From: JAOBAU01 sp034667465
Lineage (GTDB): Bacteria; Acidobacteriota; Thermoanaerobaculia; Gp7-AA8
DNA: 64,000 nucleotides
Direction of reading: 5' to 3'
Assembly: GCA_034667465.1 (NCBI GenBank)
Contig: JAXDJV010000024.1
Span: 124,001-188,000, forward strand
The translations under genes were made by a program, and so were the position numbers. The notes under the pieces are model-generated. The model was not told the origin of the DNA. It did not search any database and saw only the letters and a program-made list of their open reading frames with translations. Every line of letters starts with the position of its first letter. The first letter of the stretch is position 1. Below are positions 59,630 through 64,000 of the stretch, in pieces.

Positions 59630-62248
59630 ATGACGCGATTCTCTTTCGGACTGCTGCTGTTCGTGCTGGTCTTCGGCACGGCGGCAGCAGTTCGTCCGTC
59701 TCCGTGGGAGACGGAGTATCGCAAAGCGTGCAACGCGACGTTGTTCCAGTCGCCGACGGCCGCACTGAAAATCGTCGAGAGCGCGCTGCGCCGCGCCGGC
59801 AATTCGGACGACCCGTGGGTAATTGCACTGCGTCTGTATCGCGCGGAGCTCCAGGGACTGTCGAAAGGCGAGTTCAGCGAGTCAGAGGCGATCCTCGCCG
59901 AGCCGTTGCCGCCCGCATTGCGCAAAACGGAGATTGAAATACGTCGCTTGACCGGATTGGCGATGGCGAAGCACAGCAGGGGTGAGTTGCACGACGCGAT
60001 CGCTATTACGGACCAGATGGTGGCGCTGGCGTCGAAGGACGTTCCGGCTATGGCGGCCCACGCCTATTACATGCGCGGCAACCTGGGCCTGGAAGAAACC
60101 GATATTCGCAAGGCCATTCGACTGGCGAAGAAGGCCGGCGATGCGACGCTCGCGCTCAGAAGCGAAGCGCTCCTCGTCCGCGCCTTCGAATCAGAGGGAC
60201 GGTATGCCGAGGCTGTGGAGGTCGCGGAGAGAGTCCTCCCCGATTTCGAGAAGGCGCGGCTGGCAGGCGTCGGCACGATCGCGGGCAACGCCGGCTCCGC
60301 CTATCTCTCGCTCGGCGATTACGAATCGGCGCGCGAGTACTTTCTCCGTGGCGAGGCGATAGCGCGAAAGCTCAAGACCGCGCACGATCTTCCGGTGTGG
60401 CTCGACCGCCTCGGCGACGTGCATCTCGCCATGCACGATCTGAACGGCGCGGCCCGATGGTACGGCGAAGCCGAACAACTCGCGCGTCTTCACGGGCACA
60501 GGCAACTTCCGCGGGCGCTCTCGAATCTGGCGCAGATTGCGATCGAGCGCGGACAGCTCCCTCAAGCACGGCGTTATATCGACGAAGCAATCCGCCTCGG
60601 TATGAAATCACAGGAGCGCGAAGACATACCGCGAGCGCGCGTCATCCGCGCGTCGCTCGAGATGGCGGCGCTGCATTACGACGCCGCCCGCAAAGAGCTC
60701 GAGGACGTCATCGCCACCTCGAAGGAGGACCCGTTCACCCGCCTGCAGGCGGAAACAGGGCTCGGCCGCCTGTACGCGGCGCAGAAAACGAACGATCCTG
60801 CGGAGCGTCATTTCGCACGCGCGGTGGAGACGGCCATCGCCGAGCGCGACGCGATCAAGGAAGACTACCGTCTTTCGTTTTTCAACAGCGTCGAAAACCT
60901 GTTCGACGCCTACATCGATTTTCTCGTCGACAGCCAACAGATCGAGAAGGCTCTGGAGATTACGGAAGAGAGCCGCGCCCGCACTCTGGCGGAAGGACTG
61001 AATATCGCGGCGGCAAAGAAAACTCTCGACGCGCCGTCGATCGCGAAACTCACCAACGCCACAATCCTCTCGTACTGGCTCGGCACGCGCCGCTCATATG
61101 TCTGGACGGTGACGGCGAAGGGCGTCTCGATTCGCCAGCTCCCGCCCGACGCGGAGATCGAGCGTGACCTCGACCAATACAGGAAGGTCCTCAACGACGG
61201 CTCACTCAGCGAGTGCGCGCCGCGCGGACAGAAGCTGTTTCAGATGCTCGCCTCTCCATCCGTCAGCGGTCTCGCGCCCGGCTCCGGAATCATCATCATC
61301 GCCGACGGCAAACTGCACTCCCTGAACTTCGAAACGCTGGTGGTTCCCACCCCGCGGCCACACTGGTTGATCGACGACGTCATCGTCACCAGCGCGAATT
61401 CATTGCACCTCCTCGGGCGTCCTGGCGCGAAGCACACCGCGGAACCGGCCTTGTTGCTGGTCGGCAATCCAACACGCGCCGATGCGGCATTCGGACCGTT
61501 GCCGAACGCCGGTCAGGAGATGCAGATGGTCGGTACGCACTTTCCACGCAAAAAAGTACTGAGCGGCGCGGCAGCCACGCCGAAGGCGTTCCTCGGCGCC
61601 GCGCCGGCGACGTTCGACGTCATCCACTTCGTCGCACATGGCGTCGCCACGTCCAGGCAGCCGCTCGACTCGGCCGTGATCCTGGCGAGAGACGACACGG
61701 ATCACTACAGACTTGTCGCGCGCGACATCATCGACCAGCACCTGACCGCGCGACTGGTGACGATCTCGAGTTGCCACGGCGCCGGAACGCGCGCGTATGC
61801 AGGGGAAGGCCTGGTGGGTCTTGCCTGGGCGTTCCTCCGCGCCGGCGCGGAGCAGGTCATCGCCGCGCTGTGGGAAGTGGACGATGCCGCCACGACGAAA
61901 CTAATGAATCAAATGTACGCGCAGATTCGCCGAGGAAGCGATCCGGCCGTCGCCCTGCGCGACGCAAAGCGCACACTGATCCACTCCGGCACGAGCCAGC
62001 AGAAGCCGAGATACTGGGCTCCGTTCGTGATTTACGCCGCCGCCCGACGCGATCAGGATGGATCGGCGCACGCCGCCGCGAACGATCGTCCAGACTCGCA
62101 ACATGCGATTCGTCCCGATCTGAATGGGCATTCAGGAGATCGTCGGTTCGATCCCGATCAGCTCCACCACTTCAATCGACAATCCAGCGCGGCCGCGAGG
62201 CCGCGCTTTGTCAGGCCCTTCCCGGTGTCCGCGCTACCGCTGGCCTAG
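59630..62248 (+). CDS. TPR-CHAT domain protein, putative caspase-like protease
   Basis: 872 aa. A signal-like N-terminus (MTRFSFGLLLFVLVFGTAAA) suggests export or anchoring. TPR-like helical repeats run to about residue 430. The CHAT domain fills about 500-810 with the catalytic His in FDVIHFVAHGVATSR and Cys in LVTISSCHGAGTRAYAGEG; GAEQVIAALWEVDDAATTKL is the conserved last block. The last ~45 residues are read through the tRNA-derived right repeat and its hairpin, so the native C-terminus probably ended near YAAARRDQDG. Final gene of the sigma cassette. Confidence 0.87.
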   Translation: MTRFSFGLLLFVLVFGTAAAVRPSPWETEYRKACNATLFQSPTAALKIVESALRRAGNSDDPWVIALRLYRAELQGLSKGEFSESEAILAEPLPPALRKTEIEIRRLTGLAMAKHSRGELHDAIAITDQMVALASKDVPAMAAHAYYMRGNLGLEETDIRKAIRLAKKAGDATLALRSEALLVRAFESEGRYAEAVEVAERVLPDFEKARLAGVGTIAGNAGSAYLSLGDYESAREYFLRGEAIARKLKTAHDLPVWLDRLGDVHLAMHDLNGAARWYGEAEQLARLHGHRQLPRALSNLAQIAIERGQLPQARRYIDEAIRLGMKSQEREDIPRARVIRASLEMAALHYDAARKELEDVIATSKEDPFTRLQAETGLGRLYAAQKTNDPAERHFARAVETAIAERDAIKEDYRLSFFNSVENLFDAYIDFLVDSQQIEKALEITEESRARTLAEGLNIAAAKKTLDAPSIAKLTNATILSYWLGTRRSYVWTVTAKGVSIRQLPPDAEIERDLDQYRKVLNDGSLSECAPRGQKLFQMLASPSVSGLAPGSGIIIIADGKLHSLNFETLVVPTPRPHWLIDDVIVTSANSLHLLGRPGAKHTAEPALLLVGNPTRADAAFGPLPNAGQEMQMVGTHFPRKKVLSGAAATPKAFLGAAPATFDVIHFVAHGVATSRQPLDSAVILARDDTDHYRLVARDIIDQHLTARLVTISSCHGAGTRAYAGEGLVGLAWAFLRAGAEQVIAALWEVDDAATTKLMNQMYAQIRRGSDPAVALRDAKRTLIHSGTSQQKPRYWAPFVIYAAARRDQDGSAHAAANDRPDSQHAIRPDLNGHSGDRRFDPDQLHHFNRQSSAAARPRFVRPFPVSALPLA
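62120..62177 (+). repeat. Right direct repeat (att-like): 3' half of tRNA-Ala
   Basis: 58 nt beginning CTGAATGGGCATTCAGG and running past CCA to CTTCAATC; it lacks the D-arm and 5' acceptor strand, so it is not a functional tRNA. It lies within the CHAT open frame. Confidence 0.85.
62186..62210 (+). terminator. Hairpin terminator beside the right repeat
   Basis: Perfect 9-bp stem AGCGCGGCC / GGCCGCGCT with a GCGA loop and a short TTT. It is 8 nt beyond the repeat and may be the original terminator of tRNA-Ala displaced by integration. Confidence 0.55.
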
Positions 62249-64000
62249 TGATGTGAGAACGGCGGCTGCAGCGGCGTCACGTACACGACTGTCATCATCC
62301 CGCGGTCTTCGTGCGCGAGGATGTGGCAATGCAGTACGTAGTAGCCGGCGTAGTCGACGAAGCGGCTGCGCAGCTTGAAATATCCCGGCACCTGCTTGAC
62401 GCCCTTGCCCGGGTTCAGGAAAAGCGCGCCCGAGGGGATCGAGAAAACGTCCCACCAGATGTTCGACGGCCTGGGGACCTTGTCGCATGGTTTCCAGGTC
62501 GTTTCATCGTTCAGGTCGATGAAGCACTGTTTCGATCCGTCCGGCGGTTTCGAGGTCAGGTACTGGCGCAGGCTCGTACCCGGAATGGTGGCGTTCGGAT
62601 CGAAGATCTCCACGACCTGGAACGGGTTGATATGGATATGGAACGGATGAGAGATCCGATTGCCTCCTCCCTCCGAGTTTGGATAGGTTTCGTTGACCAC
62701 CTTCCACTCCTCGACCTGATTCAGCACCACCGCCGCGCCAACCTCGCCGTCGAAGAGCTTTCCGTCGATCTTATGCAACGCCGGGTTCGCGAATGGCACC
62801 GCCTCTCCCGGCGGGACCTTTTGTTCCGGGTTCGGGGATGACGAAAACACCAGCGTGCGCGTCGCCTGCACCTTGCTCGGCTCGATGTCGGTCAGGTACG
62901 GCGGGAAATCGGGCGCCGCCGAGAGGAACTGCATGTTCGCGTTCGTCCCCTCCACCTTCACGTTCAGTAGCGTGAGGGCGTCGGGGTTGGCGGCCGCGTC
63001 GCGATCGCTCGGATCGACGCTGTTGTAGACCAGGACGGGATAGGTGTCAGCGACCGCCGGCGCTTTGACCAGGAGGTCAGCGCGATTTCCGGAGGCGAGG
63101 AGAAAGGCGTTGTCGTTGCTCGCCTGGTAGTTCGCGTTGTTGAACTGCACGCCGTCCTGGGCGAGCTGCTTCCAGCTCAGACCTGGCTTCAGACTCTTCG
63201 GGGAGAGGAAGTACGTTCCGGCGCGGGGGGGAAGTATTGGCGATGCGCCACCACTGCACCTCGCCCGGCCGCATCGTGATCACCGGCTGCAACTGCCCGT
63301 TGACCGAAAAATACGGATCGACGCCGCGGGCACCGCGCGCGAGGAACGGCGTGCCGCCGAGCTGCTGAATGACGAGGACATGCTGCGTGGGGCCGCTGGG
63401 CGGGTTTAGTCTCTTCCTGATGTCCTCGTCGTATTTCCCCTCGATGATGAAGACGCCGGTCATGCCGTTCGACACGTTGATCGTCGTCGAGCCGTGCTTG
63501 TGTGCGTGATACCAGTGCGTTCCCGGCGCCTGTCCCATGATCAGCGGCCGCTCCGGCGACTGTGTCTCGTCCATCTCCGCCGCGCCGGCGCCTCCGGCGT
63601 GTGCCGACATCATGACCGCCTGCGATGCCGGCGGCCATGTCGCCGGAGTGTAGTCGGGGAGGCGATAGCAGTACGGAACGGCACCAACGAAATACTGCGG
63701 CCAGGCGCCGTTCTCGATTGCCGCCCCATTCTGCGTGGACCAGGGCTTGTCCGAGGGCTCATTTTTCTTCACAGTGTTTTCGGCCCAGGTGCGAAACGAC
63801 TTCGGAGCGTCCGTCCAGAGCCGCGGCCACTGCTTCGGCACCGTGGCCGAGGAGAGTTCCTCTTCACACTTCTGGAAGAAAGCAGCGAAGGGAGTCTGCA
63901 CGCTGGCGGCATCGACGGCCGGCGTGCGGTCCGAGTCGGCCGATCGCGGCGACGGCATGATCTGAAGAAATACGTTGTCGCCGGTCGAGCCCGGATTCGT
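62245..64000 (-). pseudogene. Multicopper oxidase, frameshifted and cut by the window edge
   Basis: Two overlapping frames make one cupredoxin-type oxidase. The upstream frame (from 64000 to about 63230) holds GTHWYHAHKHGSTTINVSNG and ends near VQWWRIANTSP. The downstream frame continues GTYFLSPKSLKPG and carries the type 1/2/3 copper motifs HPFHIHINPFQ and HCHILAHEDRGMM, ending FSHH. The switch falls at seven consecutive G (63225-63231); six would restore one frame. The first copper motif lies beyond the right edge. True mutation or a homopolymer sequencing error are both possible. It is convergent with the CHAT gene. Confidence 0.75.

Larger units (their letters stand above)
54637..62177 (+). 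mobile_element. Putative tRNA-Ala-integrated genomic island (about 7.5 kb, no integrase seen)
   Basis: The 3' half of tRNA-Ala plus 8 nt beyond CCA (54637-54693) recurs in direct orientation at 62120-62177 with one mismatch and one inserted base. An intact tRNA at one end and a 3' fragment at the other is the usual result of site-specific integration. Cargo: glycosyltransferase, PIG-L-like gene, a decayed gene, sigma, anti-sigma, an unknown protein and TPR-CHAT. No integrase or excisionase was found, so the element is probably degraded or mobilised in trans. Confidence 0.6.

Noticed and set aside
59630..62248. TPR-CHAT as part of a type III-E CRISPR (Craspase) system
   Set aside because: No CRISPR array, gRAMP effector or Csx30-like gene is in the window; only the domain pairing is similar.

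Overview
The window reads as chromosomal DNA from a GC-rich, Gram-negative-type bacterium, most likely an Acidobacteriota relative. That guess rests on weak cues: very high GC, many secreted proteins with FG-GAP, BACON-like or Ig-like repeats, matrixin-type metalloproteases, and an EPS-associated MarR regulator beside an RfaH-like NusG paralogue. No rRNA or other phylogenetic marker strong enough to settle it is present; tyrS and one tRNA-Ala are.

Region 1 (about 0.5-36.5 kb) is one large exopolysaccharide or O-antigen locus, nearly all on the minus strand and tightly packed, with many 1-4 nt start/stop overlaps. At its head are a DegT/DnrJ aminotransferase, a rhomboid protease, a Wzz-like chain-length protein (plus strand), RmlA, a NusG/RfaH-like antiterminator and a MarR-type EPS regulator. 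Nucleotide-sugar genes follow: a UDP-glucuronate-epimerase-like enzyme, a UDP-sugar 6-dehydrogenase, gmd and fcl. Next come a Wzx flippase, a Wzy-like polymerase, several glycosyltransferases, three FkbM and four other methyltransferase-like genes, and four separate asparagine-synthase-type amidotransferases. A secreted metallopeptidase with FG-GAP repeats sits within the locus. A paralogous FG-GAP C-terminus lies at the left edge in the opposite orientation.

Region 2 (36.6-53 kb) is mixed: a secreted protein with its own terminator, tyrS, a small Uma2-like protein, cytidine deaminase, a secreted amidohydrolase, a thioredoxin-TPR protein, a cupin, two paralogous secreted matrixin/Ig-repeat proteins around a YfhO-like membrane protein, a GT2, an Rrf2 regulator and an acyl-CoA dehydrogenase.

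The most striking observation is a pair of apparent selenoproteins. In the thioredoxin-TPR gene (41311-42615) an in-frame TGA replaces the first catalytic Cys (WAPW-U-HTC). In an ArsC/Spx-family gene (53358-53717, minus) an in-frame TGA replaces the catalytic Cys (KPS-U-TSC). Both are UxxC motifs. The second TGA is followed by a perfect 8-bp hairpin with a GGUC tetraloop at the spacing expected of a bacterial SECIS. Conventional gene calling would truncate both genes.

Region 3 (54.6-62.2 kb) looks like a small integrated island. An intact tRNA-Ala(GGC) stands at the left, and a 57-58 bp direct repeat of its 3' half stands at the right. Between them are a glycosyltransferase, a PIG-L-like gene, a decayed gene, and a cassette of ECF-type sigma factor, zinc-finger anti-sigma, an unknown 293-aa protein and a TPR-CHAT putative protease. 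The CHAT reading frame runs through the right-hand repeat. To the right, a multicopper oxidase gene is frameshifted at a 7-G run and leaves the window.
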